Shown one piece after another: positions 12,005 through 23,019 of a DNA stretch of 64,000 bases. This DNA comes from Amborella trichopoda (Eukaryota; Streptophyta; Magnoliopsida; Amborellales; Amborellaceae). The DNA lies in contig NW_006500321.1 in the NCBI RefSeq assembly GCF_000471905.2, forward strand, positions 99,122 to 163,121, given 5' to 3'. The position numbers and the translations under genes were made by a program. Position 1 is the first letter of the stretch, and each line of letters opens with the position of its first letter. The notes beneath the pieces are model-generated. The model saw only the letters and a list, made by a program, of their open reading frames with translations, made no database searches and was not told the DNA's origin.

Positions 12005-12583
12005 CCCACCACATGACCTTAAAGTGCATCGCCATGGTTCGCACTGCATGACCTTAGACTGCATCGCCATGGTCGGCGCTGCATGACCTTAAACTGCATT
12101 GCCAGGGTCCGTGCTGTATGACCTTAAACTGCATCGCCATGGTCCATGCTGCATGACCTTAAATTGCATCACCATGGTTCGCACTGCATGACCTTAAACT
12201 GCATCGCCTTGGTCCGCTCTGCATGACCTTAAACTGCATTGTCATGGTCCGCGTTGCATGATCTTAAACTGCATCGCCATGGTCCACGTTGCATGACCTT
12301 AAACTGCATCGACATGGTCCACGCTGCATGACCTTAAACTGCATCGCCATGGTCCGCGCTGCATGACCTTAAACTGCATCACCATGGTCTGCACCGCATG
12401 ACCTTAAACTGCATCGCCGTGGTCTGCGCTATCTGACCTTAAACTGCATCGTCATAGTCCGTGTTGCATGATCTTAAACAACATCTCCATGGTCTACGCT
12501 GCATGACCTTAAATTGCATCGCCATGATCCACGCTGCATGACCTTAAACTGCATCCCCATAGTCCTTGTCTCACAACTCAAAA
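12005..12583. repeat. 35-bp satellite array in the 3' region of element A
   Basis: About 16 units of 35 bp. Each carries GCATGACCTTAAACTGCAT then CGCCATGGTCCGCGCT. Unit starts at 12080 and 12115 give the period directly. Units differ by a few substitutions. No unique spacer sits between units, so this is a plain tandem array. Element B has a related array at 44110-44660. Confidence 0.9.
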
Positions 12584-13165
12584 CTGTATGACCTCAAACA
12601 ATAGCGGAGGTCTAGTTGCACGACCTCAAACTGCAAAGTCCTTGTCACATGACTTTAAACGTATGACCATGGTCCAGCTGTGTAACCTTAAACCATAGTG
12701 CACGTCTTGGCTGCATGATGTTAAAAGGCTTTGCACCATGATCTGAACTGTATGACCTTGAACTATAGTGGAGGTCTAATTGCATGACCTCAAACTGCAA
12801 AGTCCTTATCACATGACTTTAAACTTACGACCATGGTCCAGCTATGTGACCTTAAACTATAGTGCACGTCCTAGCCGCATGATGTTAAAAGGCTTAGCAC
12901 CACGGTCCGAACTGTACGACCTTAAACTATAGCGCAGGTCTAGTTGCATGACCTCAAACTGTAAAGTCCTTGTCACATGACTTTAAACTTACGATCATGG
13001 TCCAGCTACGTGACCTTAAACCATAGTGCATGTCCTAGTCGCAAGATGTTAAAAGTCTTAGCACCACGTTCTAAACTATATGGCCTTAAACTGTAGCAGA
13101 GTTCTAGTTGCACGATCACAAACTGCATGGTCCTGATTGTATAACTTTAAATTGCACAACCATGG
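12584..13165. repeat. Higher-order repeat (about 164 bp) built from the satellite monomers
   Basis: The CTGTATGACC-type monomer recurs at 12584, 12749, 12912 and about 13075, spacings of 165, 163 and 163. Inside each block five different monomer types follow in the same order: an AGGTCTAGTTGC type, a CAAAGTCCTTGTCACATGAC type, a CCATGGTCCAGCT type, a TAGTGCACGTCC type and a GATGTTAAAAGGCTT type. This is a higher-order organisation of the simple array that precedes it. Confidence 0.85.
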
Positions 13166-13789
13166 TCCGAGCTATAAGACCCTAATTCTATAATAGCGCG
13201 TCGAATGGTCCATATGCATAACTCCGCCTGGACCCCCAATGGAGTTAGATGCATGTAAGGGTTGTACTCATCCCATCATCTCCAAAGAGTTAAAGACATC
13301 CTTCTTTCAACCCACCGGGGGCGGGGGATTCATCCATGCCCTAGCCTCTCGGAGTTTTGTGCACACCGATATTCATTATCCCCATGGAGTAACACTGGCC
13401 CTCCTAATCCCCAGTGAATCTTTTCTCATTAACTACCCATCATAGGGTCATAACCTCCATCTACATCTCTTCACATGAGGATAGCCTTAACTATCTTTAT
13501 CCCCAGGGAGTCAGATTGCTATCCACATACCTACCCCCATACAACCCTACTGACATGGCGACTCATACATAGTCCATGCTGCATGACCTTAAGCTGCATA
13601 GCCACGGTCCAAACTATATGACCATAAACTATAGTGGAGGTCTAGTCGATTGACCTTAAACTTCAAGGTCTTAATTGCATGACTTTAAACTGCTTAACCA
13701 TGATCCAAGCTATATGACCTTAAACCATAGTGCACATCCTGACTGCATGACGTTAAACTTCTACGCCCAGGTCCAGGAGGCATGACCTT
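13166..13789. other. Spacer with CCCCATGGAGT motifs and one further satellite block
   Basis: From 13240 to 13540 short phrases such as CCCCATGGAGTAACAC, CCCCAGTGAATC and CCCAGGGAGTCAGATTGC recur. The same phrases occur in element B at 43800-44110. From 13560 to 13789 there is one more higher-order satellite block. No gene is visible. The assembly duplication starts inside this stretch, at 13542. Confidence 0.6.
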
Positions 13790-14222
13790 AAAGACGCCCT
13801 ATGTGCGTGCACACCTCCCTTTTTGTGTGCATCTTCACGCATGTCTTCCTTAACCGACCCAATGGTGCGCACAAACCCTCTTCTTCTTCTCTTCAGTGAG
13901 TCAACGTACGCGCCCACACCCTTTACGTGCATCGCCATGCACGTCTTCCCCAGCCGGCCTATTCATGTGTGTGGTCCACCTACACTACTTTCATTGCACC
14001 CCCAATGAGTCTACGTACACGCACACACCCTTCATGTGCATCACCACGCATGTCTTCCCTAGCCTGACATTCGTGTGCGCGGGCAACCTACACCACTTCC
14101 ATTGCTTCCCCAATGAGTTTACATACGAGTACACACCCTTTAGGTGCATTATCACGCACATCTTCCCTAGCCGACCCATTCTTGTGCGTAACCCACCTTC
14201 ACCATCATTCATCTTATTCCCC
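13790..14222. repeat. 108-bp tandem repeat, about four units
   Basis: The phrase TGAGTCTACGTACACG and its variants start at 13897, 14006 and 14114, a period of 108-109 bp, with a more divergent unit before. Each unit carries CGTGCATCACCACGCATGTC and then TTCCC(C/T)AGCC. Because 108 is a multiple of three, the array creates a spurious open frame with a 36-residue period. The second copy is at 23268-23700. Confidence 0.85.
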
Positions 14223-14777
14223 AAAGTCTTACCCATGCTCACCAAACATCTCGCCGCCAGCTAGTGGGTCACCACTTTTACCTAACCATCCAATCAACTC
14301 TTTACAAGAAACTTCATGCCACCTTCCCAAATGAGTCAAAGTCACCCCCAAACTCACTCTATGACCTCTACGAACTGCCACTCCTTATCGCTATGGTCCA
14401 GTTGTTTAGTGCACATCCCAGTTGCATGACGTTAGAAGGCTTCACATAGGTCTCGAAGGCACGACCCTAAAATTGCCTTCTCTAAAAAAAAAAACGGGCA
14501 TGGTCCACATTTGGACAAGGGAAAGCCATAAGTAAAAATGAAAGATGGGCATGGTCATGAAACCATGAGTAAGAGAGTTCTGTGGAAAAATAAATCCAGG
14601 CATGGTGAAAACCCTAAAAGAGCACCATGAGAAAAAATGGATGAAAAGGGTGGACATGACCACAAAGTCATGAGTTAAAGAGCTTGGAAATAATAGAAGT
14701 CGGTGAAAACCATCTTAATGCCACTTCCCCTGTTCAAGAGAAAACCCGCAAAAGGGTGCTTGGACCGACAAAGCAGG
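14223..14777. other. Non-coding 3' region of element A between arrays
   Basis: No gene is seen. It contains one stray satellite-like unit near 14395-14465 and repeats of GGGCATGGTC near 14495-14560. A phrase around 14735-14775 (AAAGGGTGCTTGGACC) is also found in element B at 45314-45332, which ties both to the same family. Confidence 0.5.
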
Positions 14778-14945
14778 TTGAAAGCCTCATAAGATCTCCC
14801 TAGCTTCCATGGCTTGTTTGGGAGTGAGAGCCTCATAAGATCTCCTAAGTTTTCATGGCTTATCAGGGAGTGAGAGCCTCACAAGATCTCCCCAGTTTCA
14901 ACGGCTCGTGAGGGAGTGAGAGCCTCATAAGATCTCCCCAATTCA
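14778..14945. repeat. 46-bp tandem repeat, four units
   Basis: AGCCTCATAAGATCTCC starts at 14783, 14829, 14875 and 14921, a strict 46-bp period. Each unit ends with a variant of GGCTTATCAGGGAGTGAG. The second assembly copy has the same array at about 24258-24424. Confidence 0.9.
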
Positions 14946-14951
14946 GAAAAA

Positions 14952-15617
14952 ATAGAGAGCCCTTGAGGGTGAGGATGATGACGAAAAGATCCCTCCAGAA
15001 ATGCTAAGGGCCATTATGAAGGCAAGAGACTGACAAGGCTAAGGTTGCCACAGGATTCAGGCTACGTCTCGCTAAAGCCCTCTAGCTAGTAGGGGACCAG
15101 ACTTTCTGGCGAGTCAGAAGCCCCCAACTGGACTCCGCTAGATAAGACCTACAAAGATACCCTACACATCAAAGGCAAACATGGTGTAACAGTAGTGCCG
15201 ACCAGAGGTTTGTAGCATTTGTCCTTCAAAAGAGGTCTGGTTATGTACGAGGAGATCGTAACAAAGGCGTCATGCTCCAGAACCATAGAGAGTCCTTGAG
15301 GGTGAGGGTGATGATGAAAAGATCCTTTCATAAATGCTAAGGGCCATTACGAAGGCTAGAGATTGACAAGGCCGTGGATGCCATGGGATTCAAGGTACGT
15401 CTTGCCAAAGCCCTCTAGCCAGCAGGGGACCAGACTTTCGAGAGGGCCAGAAGCCCTAGACTGGACTCTGCTAGATGGGACCTACAGGGATACCTTGCAC
15501 ATTAAAGGAAAACTTGGTGTAGTAGAAGTGCCGACCAGAGGTTCATAGCATTTGGCCTACAAAAAGGGCCTGGTTCTGTATGAGGAGGTCGTAACAAGGG
15601 CCTCATGTTCCAGACCC
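14952..15617. repeat. 333-bp tandem duplication just upstream of the element A LTR
   Basis: ATAGAGAG(C/T)CCTTGAGGGTG starts at 14952 and again at 15285, a period of 333 bp. Both units continue through GCTAAGGGCCATTA and CCAGACTTTC to CATGCTCCAG or CATGTTCCAG. The units have visibly diverged. The second assembly copy has them at 24431-25096. Confidence 0.9.
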
Positions 15618-15720
15618 ACAAATAGTCTCTTGAAGGTGTGGACTCTATGAAGATCCCTCAAACTTCCCAAATGATTGCACTTATCGATTCTCTCTAAGCA
15701 CAACATTTGGTGGGACATGC

Positions 15721-18287
15721 TGTTGGAAGGTATTTTTCTTCAACATGTGGCCCCCACTCAATAAAGGCCTAGCAAGTAGTGGAAATTTTGACACTCTTAG
15801 AATAGCCCCAGAACTGACTAGGATCTCTCAAAAGTCTCTTGCTAAGTTTTGTCACCTTCCGACATGTCTAAGGCAGTGCAAACTGAGAAAGAGTTCCGAT
15901 AGAATCGACCTCTAGCACACTGAAATGGACCTCTATAACTAGAACTATATTTTCAACATCTCAAATTATTATGGAACCACCACCATTGGATCCGTCACGA
16001 TGAAAAACTCTAAGGGGTCAAGTTTTAGCCCAAACAGACACTCCAGGAAGAAGTTATAGGTGAAAGAGTGGAACAGGAGGACCTGCACACTAATCCCGTG
16101 CGGCCACCCTGCAACACTACTCCATTAAAGGAACAGTCACAACCAATGACTTTTGATGCTCATATCTCAGCCGTCTCATATCGGATTGCATTCAAGTTTG
16201 GTAAGCATGTTCATCTAGTCAAGACGAATGATTCGATATTGGCACGCCCCGTGACGATACTTGAGCGCGAAGAAAAGCTAGAGAGACCGTGAAGAAAGTG
16301 CAAGAAATTCAGCAGCCTCGCGCCTCGCTCGAGCGGCTAAATCAGGTGCCTGCGAGCCCGATCGACGTAATACCAATTCCATTGCGAGCGTAAGGTCTTG
16401 AGCCATCTTTGACTCGAACCTCGTATGTCAAGAACGGTCGGAATATGCACACGAAGCCAACGAATAGACTACAAATTCTGACCAAAATTCCAACTTGCAA
16501 AAATCTTCGTTCGGCCACGGAATCGAGCTGTGTTTGGTACCCTGTGATCGTAGCAGCATGCTCAGTGTGATTCAGTGAAGAAAACATAGGAAAATGTCAA
16601 GGAACGAACACACTATCGATTTGAAGTTTCAAGATCTACTCAAAATTCAAGTCACATGATCGTGTACCAAAAAAATGATCCATGGCTCGAAGTTGATATC
16701 AAATCAATCGCCATGCCGAGCCTTACAATAAAACAATCATCTTATGATCAATTGGGCATCATAACGACCTCGGATCTGCCATGCAAGAACACCTTGGGCA
16801 ACACAGGGGACTGTTTTAGAATTTCATAGCTTGTTAGGAAGGGGCAAATCTGTCATTTTGTTTCATATTTTCTAGTTTCTTTTAAGTCAATTTAATCTTA
16901 ATTTCTAGCAATTAGGGCTACTTTTGATTATCCACCCATGTTTGGGCCACACTTCTATATATACGTACCACTATTGCAAGCATAAAAGGAGAAGGCAGAT
17001 ACATACACACACAAGAGAGAGTTTTCACTTAATACAAGTTTCTCTTTCTTATAATTGTGGTGTTACGCTTGAGAGAGATTTTCCGTTGAGAGAAACTTTC
17101 GATCGGTACTCTTAGAGTTGAGGTAAATCTTCTCTCTCCTATTTTTCTTTTCTTCTTCTCTCTCCCTTCTCCCTTCTCTCTTCCAGCTTCTTCGTCTTAG
17201 TCCCTCGTGGAGGTTGTGCACGGCAGTGGTAGTGTCGTGCATGCCTCTCCCTTAGTCTCACAGGTTGCGCATCGTGATGGCAGCAACTCTCCCTCCCCTC
17301 CTCGTCTGTCTCTTTCTCTTAGTGAAGTCTGTAGACGACGCTGCCCATCACAGCCCACAGATGTAGCTTTGAAGTCTTGGTGAAGAACTTAGACGGTAAA
17401 GTGTGTTACTGCCTGCAAGAGTCTTCCTCTGCCTTGCATCTAACGTAGACGGCGATACCTATCACCGCCCGCTAGAGGCCCTTGCAACACCCATCGTTGT
17501 CCGCGAGATTCCTCTGTGCGTCTGGTGCCTATCGCCGTTCCCCCTGCATCCCACGCCTATCATCATGTGACGTAGGAGAAACCATGACCGTGTGCCTTGT
17601 CAAGAGCTAGCGCCGTCCACAAGGGATGCGTCGCCTCCTTGCATTGGCCCATCGCGATGTCTATCGACGTTCAACTTTCCCCTTCTCTTCACCGTCTCGT
17701 TCTTTTCTCTCCACCTCTTTCTCTTCTCACTTAACTGAAGGTGGGCTTAGATTAGCATCGTCGTGTCGAGCTTAGTTTCGAGTAGTATTGCCGTTGTGCT
17801 GATCCTTGACCATGCCCGTCCTACTACCACTTCGAGTTAGCAATTTCTGGTCGTCATGCTAGTCTTGCCCTTCCATCAAGTTCTCTTCTCCTTTTTATCT
17901 TTCGTCTAACCTTGCACTACATCGTCTTCTCCCATGAACGTGCATTGCCCTAAGACAAGGGTGGGTCCTTTTCTACCCACTTGTCTTACAAATTAACCAT
18001 AGAAGTGTTGTGCAGAAAAACATGAGGATTACAGGTCAAGGGAGGCGATTTTGAACCAGCTTCAGCAGTTGGGGGGCCTTCTTCGTGATCTTAGAGGGTG
18101 CCCACGTGAGCTAGCATGAGTAAGTCCTGAACCCACCTAAAATTCCTCTCTCATTTATTGGTATACCTGCCTTTGATCTAGAGCAAGGTTCCAAGAGAGC
18201 GATCTCAAGTCCTGGGTGCACCAGAGACCCGAGACACGTGCCACCAGATCACCTAGATCCGGAGGGCGAGATCAAGGCACCTAACCA
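15721..18287 (+). repeat. 3' LTR of element A (copy 1)
   Basis: The left end is TGTTGGAAGG and the right end is CTAACCA, so the LTR begins with TG and ends with CA. Four other LTRs in the window share both ends. It contains U3 (15721 to about 16955), a TATA box at 16956, a pyrimidine-rich tract near 17125-17200 with a GCACGGCAGTGG/GTCGTGC hairpin after it, and a conserved end block at 18030-18287. A weak purine-rich stretch precedes it. No primer binding site follows, as expected for a 3' LTR. The second assembly copy is at 25200-27788. Confidence 0.8.
16956..16963 (+). promoter_or_regulatory. TATA box of the element A LTR
   Basis: TATATATA follows the conserved U3 phrase ATCCACCCATGTTTGGGCC. 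The same phrase and a TATA box occur in the other LTRs at 34792-34799 (minus strand), 48711-48717 and 54375-54382. The second assembly copy is at 26433-26440. Confidence 0.7.
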
Positions 18288-20814
18288 ATACAGAGTCTTC
18301 AATCTCCTTATGCCCATAGAGTATGATCAAGATAAGCTGGGGGAGATTTCTGGTAGTAACTGGGATTTTCTGCCGCTGAGGTAACGTATCTTTTTTATGC
18401 TTTGGCTACAATGCCTTTTACTAGTTCTCCACTCCCAATCCGAAGAAAGGATGAAAAATGGATAGGCAATGAGGGAGGCGAGGGTGGGCATACCCTTTCT
18501 TCTGATGGTGTTGTTTCGATGACCCGATACGGTGCACGTGAGATAGTAAATGAGGTTTGGTGCCCCGAGGGAGTATGCTCATGCTTATGAGACTTCAACA
18601 CCACTTGACACAAGGTTCTTATCGTTTCATCTTTCGACCTCATCTCAGCTTGCAACTACCTCAATGTGGCCTTAAGCTGCGCTACCTCATCTTCATAGGC
18701 TTTCAATAGTTCACTGACCGCTCCGATTTCGCCCTTAGCCATTCTTGATGGCTCCTTACAATTAAGAAAGGAACTGAACCTTCCATCATTGTCTCAAGGG
18801 ACAAGTGAGGCACTCATGGCACGAGGAGAGCAGAGCATTGGTTTTTATAGGGAAGCATGTTATTCCCCAGGCATGGAGAAACCACTTGAACAAGCTTCCA
18901 AGAGGGAAGGGAGAGCTCGTTTCATCTAGTACTGGGGAACATTTTTTGTCGGAGGGAGAGAAAGAGAGGGAAGTAGCATCATTAGGGCTACCGAGAGACA
19001 ACTGTCCATCATATGCCCAAGATCATGTGATGAATCCCTAGAAAGAAGGAAGGAGAGTGGCCAGTGGCAAGGTTCCCTTCTTATTCTGAAGATTGATCTC
19101 GACAACGGGTTTCTCAAGCCCTTGCAGCGGCTCAACAATATCATTTTTCTCTTCAGCTTCATCTTGAGGAATTGAGATGTCAAGGAAAACTTCGAGCGGA
19201 AATGATGGATCATTCTCTTGCATTATGGGAAGGAAACCTGTCTCTTCATGAATCAACCCCTCCACCACCAAGGGATCATGGCCAGCACCCTCGATGGGCT
19301 CAGCTTCCATTTCGCTTGAGGCACTAGGACTGCCACGCAGCAGTATCTTCCGACTCAACAGGAGTCAAGGGGAAAGTAGTTCGGATCCATGAGCTGCCTC
19401 GAGTTCAGTATGCTCGAAGAAGGCTTTGCTCTTGGTGACCTAACCAAAAAATGGGTTCGAGCATCTGATCAGATGATGGTACGATTGACTCAGTATTGAT
19501 GGGCTCATTGGGGTCAAACTGGCTCTTTGTCCCATTCGTAGATTTGTCCTTGCCCTGAGTGGGACTTGGACCTTCATAGATAATAGGCTTCATTATCCCC
19601 TGAGTAACCGTTTTGGTATTCTCCTCATTCGATGCTTTTCTGGCATCATCTACATCAAGGGGAGTTAGGGGAAAGAAAGGGCTCTCATCTTTGGCAGAGA
19701 AGTCTTCCATGGTGTCCTCTTCTTCGCCTTTAGAACTAAGGGAAGTTTTGGATCTGTGCATGTGTGCACGTTGCTCAGGCGTGCCTTAGGTGGGCGGGGG
19801 GATTGGCGCGTGTGCGCCCTCTGCAGAAGGACTTCAGATGAAATGGTGGTCAACCCTGACTCGAGCAGTGTGTCCTGCTTTAAGAGGCACGATGCCATGT
19901 TCGAGTGTGTGTGACGGAATGGCCGTGTGACCATCCCTCACAGAGTGAATAGGCATGTGCCGGGAAGGGGGACTAGGAGGTTCCCCTTCGTGTGCTTGGG
20001 TAGACACGACAACAACAAGGCTGCCTCGAGCGGTGTAGTGCGTATGCAAAGGATGTGCAGGGCCAGGTCCATGAAGAGTCGAACCCTGACAGTGCCTCGA
20101 GGTAACTTGAGGGTTGCCCCGAGTGATGCAGTGTACATGCGAAAGATGTGCAAGGCTAGGTTCAAGAAGCCTCGAACCCTGTCAATGTCCTGAGGTAACC
20201 TAAGGGTTGCCCCGAGGTGTGGCTAGCATGGATGCTTTACTAGCTTTGTTGTGTGTGTGAGGTGGTGGCTTCAGAGCCACCTCCTCCTAGTGTCGATCCT
20301 CTTGTTACAACGGCCCGAACTGAAAAAGAATGGGGGGTAACCTTACGGCGACCCGCAGGAGCATTGACAGATGAACTGTCAGTTGTCAGAGAGGGAGGGG
20401 TAGGCTTCGAGCTCCCTCGAGCAGTGGGACCGACAAGTGAGTTGCCGATAGCAGGGTGCGTGCTATGTGTGATGGCATATGTGCCACCAATGCAAGGTGA
20501 GTTGACAGAAGGTCCACCATTGCAAGGAGGTAGGGAGTGAGGGCTTGTAGGTCCATCCTCACCTTTATCCAAGTGATGACCTGGGAACACGACACAAGGT
20601 CGATGCTCAGGAGAAAAGTCAGGCACGAGGTTCGCGGAACTTGTTCCCGATGAAGACTCACGAGTGCGGGGATTACGAAAACCCCGATTCGGATTGAATG
20701 TGTTAAGTAACCCTAAAGACGGGTGTGTGTATAGTGAGCAGGAATAAAGAGAAGGGAAAGTCAAACTAGAACGATCCAATGATGGGCTAGCGTGTCCTCA
20801 ATGGAGTCGCAAGG
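18288..20814 (-). mobile_element. Element D internal region (copy 1)
   Basis: On the minus strand, a primer-site-like sequence at 20795-20812 is followed leftward by an ORF1-like leader (20780 to about 19780) homologous to elements A and C. Next come acidic coding segments (19760-19040) with ENTKTVTQGIMKPIIYEG and EPIEGAGHDPLVVEG, and a coiled-coil segment near 18655-18400 (QAEMRSKDETIRTLCQVVLK). Gag motifs are absent. The left end abuts the end of the element A LTR exactly. The second copy at 27789-30312 reads slightly more completely. Confidence 0.6.
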
Positions 20815-22998
20815 TGATTAGGTAACTCGATCTTGCATCCCCAGATCAAGGTGATTGGATGACACATGTCTCGGGTTCGAAAGATCCAGGACCTAAGATC
20901 GCTCTCTCGGGAACCTTGTTTACAGAGCAAAGGCAGGTGTCCAACTAGTGAGAGAGGAATTTGGATCGTGAGGTGGGACTTACCTCGCGTGGGTCCGTAA
21001 CACACTCGGGCTGGCTCGCGTGGGCTCCCTCTTAGATCATGTTGGAAAGGCCCCCTGGCCTATAGCCAGTTTGAAATCGCCTCCTTTGATCTGTTTCTCC
21101 TTTCTTGCAAATACATACACACGTGTAAGACGTCCCAACAAGTGGGTCTGGGGACCCTGACTTGTCGAAGATAAAATAAAATAAAATGGAGTGAAATGAA
21201 AAGTAAAGTGGAATGAGATGAAATGAAAATGAAAGAAATGAATTGAAATAAAAAATAAAAATAAAATAAAATTAGAAAATGGAATTAGGATTAAAATGGA
21301 ATGAAGTGAAGTGAAATAAATAAATTGAAGTAAAATAAAATAAAAGGGATTGAAAGAAAATAAAAAAAGATGAGACGATTAAAATAAAATAAATGGAGTG
21401 AATAAAGTATGGTGAATAAAATGGGTGTGGCAAAAATGGAATAAAATGGAATGGACTAAAGTAAAGTAAATGGAATGAAATAGAAAGGAAGTAGTAGAAA
21501 AAGTAAAATGCAATAGTTTTAAAATAAAAACAAAAAGAATTTAAAGGAGGAAGAGTTTGACATGTGGGAGAGAAGTGAGTAATATAAATATAAAAAATAG
21601 ACACGTTTGAGGGAAGGAGATGGGGACATTTGTATATTTGGATGAGAGAGATTGCTTTGTTGGGCTATTGAGTGAGAAGAGGAAGGCAGGAATACAATAA
21701 TAAAAAAGAAAAGTGCTTTTGGTTTAGAGAGAGAGGAGTTTGAAATTGGGTTATTTTATTGTGCGGGGAGGGGAAAGAGTTGGACGCATGGATAGAGGTG
21801 AAGGGAAATAAATATGCTTGACATGTGGAGGGCAGTAATAAAAAAAACAAAAAAAAGGGTTTGACTTAAGGGAGAGAGAGAGATGTGGGAAATTGGGTTT
21901 TGAGAGGTTAAAGAGGAAGAGGGTTGTTTTGAGGGGTTTTTTTTTTATTACGGATGAAATGAGTGTTTTAAAAATCGGCGAGTCGCACCGGATTTGTTCG
22001 GTTCGACTAGCGAGCCAGTACAGCTCGTGTCGATTCCAACATAAAATCGGGAACCATCTGGTTTTAGAGAAGAACCGCCGGTTTCAATCTGATTCTGTCC
22101 GATTCTACCCTGTTCAGCCATGTTCCCTGTACGCGTGTGACACGCACTTGCACGCGTGCGACACACACGTGTGAGGTTACCTTAATATTTCTACACAAAC
22201 ATTTTAATCTATGTTATATAGGTATTTATATACCAAAGTGAAATATCCATCTTTCGATATGGGATAATTCCCAAACATCATTAAATGAAAAGAGAATTTA
22301 AATATATTCTATTAATCATCAAGTTATAACTACATATGATGAGGTGGCGTGGTGGTTAAAATTTTGTTTCTTCATGTGATGTCTCAAGGTCGAGTCCTCC
22401 CGTGAGCGTTATTTTTTTATGTTATATAGTTTTTGTTCTATATATTGTATAAATATTTTTGTAAATAATATAAAAGCATAAAAAAGTGAAAAATAAAAAA
22501 GTTAAATTTTTGTATAGCAGTTAATTTTTGTTTGTATAATGGTATAATTATTTTTTTAAATAATATGAAAGGCATAAAAAAATAAAACATAAAAAGTTTA
22601 TTCTATTTGAAATCTCCATCTTTATACAAACAATTTATTTCACTAAATTTATTATAGAAACCTAAAAAAATAAATCTTTGAAACTTTGAAGTGTTATTTC
22701 CAAAATTTGTACGCATTTTATTAAATTTTACGTTGATAACCAAATTTTTTATTTTATTTATTAATTTTTACTTTACAAATCATGTAATGTACTATTTTTC
22801 TTACAGTGGTCAATAATACATTTTAAATTAGATAATATTATAAAATATTTTTAATTTGTTATTATTCGTCTAATAAAATAATTATAAAATGTAAACTAAT
22901 AATTATAATTTCAATATATAATATTATAATTAGTTAAGGTTTTAATAATTTTGGATTGTAGTGAGTTAGGCTATAATAATTTGGATTTTTTTAGCGGC
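20815..22998 (-). repeat. Element D LTR, 3' part, cut by the assembly gap (copy 1)
   Basis: Minus strand. The LTR end block (20815-21080) is the reverse complement of the conserved end block of the other LTRs, including phrases like GGAGGCGATTTCAAACTGG and GAGAGAGCGATC. A purine-rich tract follows to 21964, and then the start of the inserted element (21965 on). The remainder is seen complete in the second copy at 30313-36080. Confidence 0.7.
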
Positions 22999-23018
22999 NN
23001 NNNNNNNNNNNNNNNNNN
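22999..23018. other. Assembly gap (20 N)
   Basis: Twenty N join two contigs. The sequence to the left (13542-22997) and the sequence to the right (23020-32487) are the same 9.46 kb. The left contig ends and the right contig begins inside the shared segment. This is the pattern expected when two overlapping contigs, or two haplotype contigs, were placed side by side without merging. Confidence 0.95.
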
Positions 23019-23019
23019 G

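Larger units (their letters stand above)
856..18287 (+). mobile_element. Element A: decayed Tat/Ogre-like Ty3/gypsy element without pol
   Basis: This is an LTR retrotransposon fossil of about 17.4 kb, missing its 5' LTR. In order it shows an ORF1-like leader, a gag-like region with zinc-knuckle motifs, a splice-acceptor-like site, a protease-like region with an acidic tail, a long opposite-strand PMD gene, satellite arrays, more tandem repeats and a 3' LTR. Homology to element C starts near 856-870, which sets the left end. The right end is the LTR terminus ACCA at 18287. No reverse transcriptase, RNase H or integrase motif is visible between the protease tail and the antisense gene, and element B has the same layout. 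The coding parts are broken many times. With only one LTR present the insertion cannot be dated, but the decay suggests it is old. The part from 13542 on is repeated after the assembly gap. Confidence 0.8.
13542..22997. repeat. Left copy of a 9.46 kb near-identical duplication
   Basis: The whole stretch is repeated in the same orientation at 23020-32487. It starts at CAACCCTACTGACATGGCG and ends at TTAGCGG, one base before the run of N. The copies differ by scattered substitutions and small indels; by eye about 1 percent overall, higher in the 108-bp array. The lengths are 9456 and 9468. See the gap entry for the interpretation. Confidence 0.95.

Noticed and set aside
12005-13165. CRISPR-like array
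   Set aside because: The units are contiguous without unique spacers, and the sequence is plant DNA. It is a satellite array.
13896-14264. A frame with a 36-residue repeat, possible cysteine-rich repeat protein
   Set aside because: The period is that of the 108-bp DNA array, and the opposite strand is open too. There is no start context or homology.
20240-20779. Proline/serine-rich minus-strand frame of 179 codons as a host gene
   Set aside because: It is the leader of element D, sits just inside the primer site and is homologous to the leader of element C.
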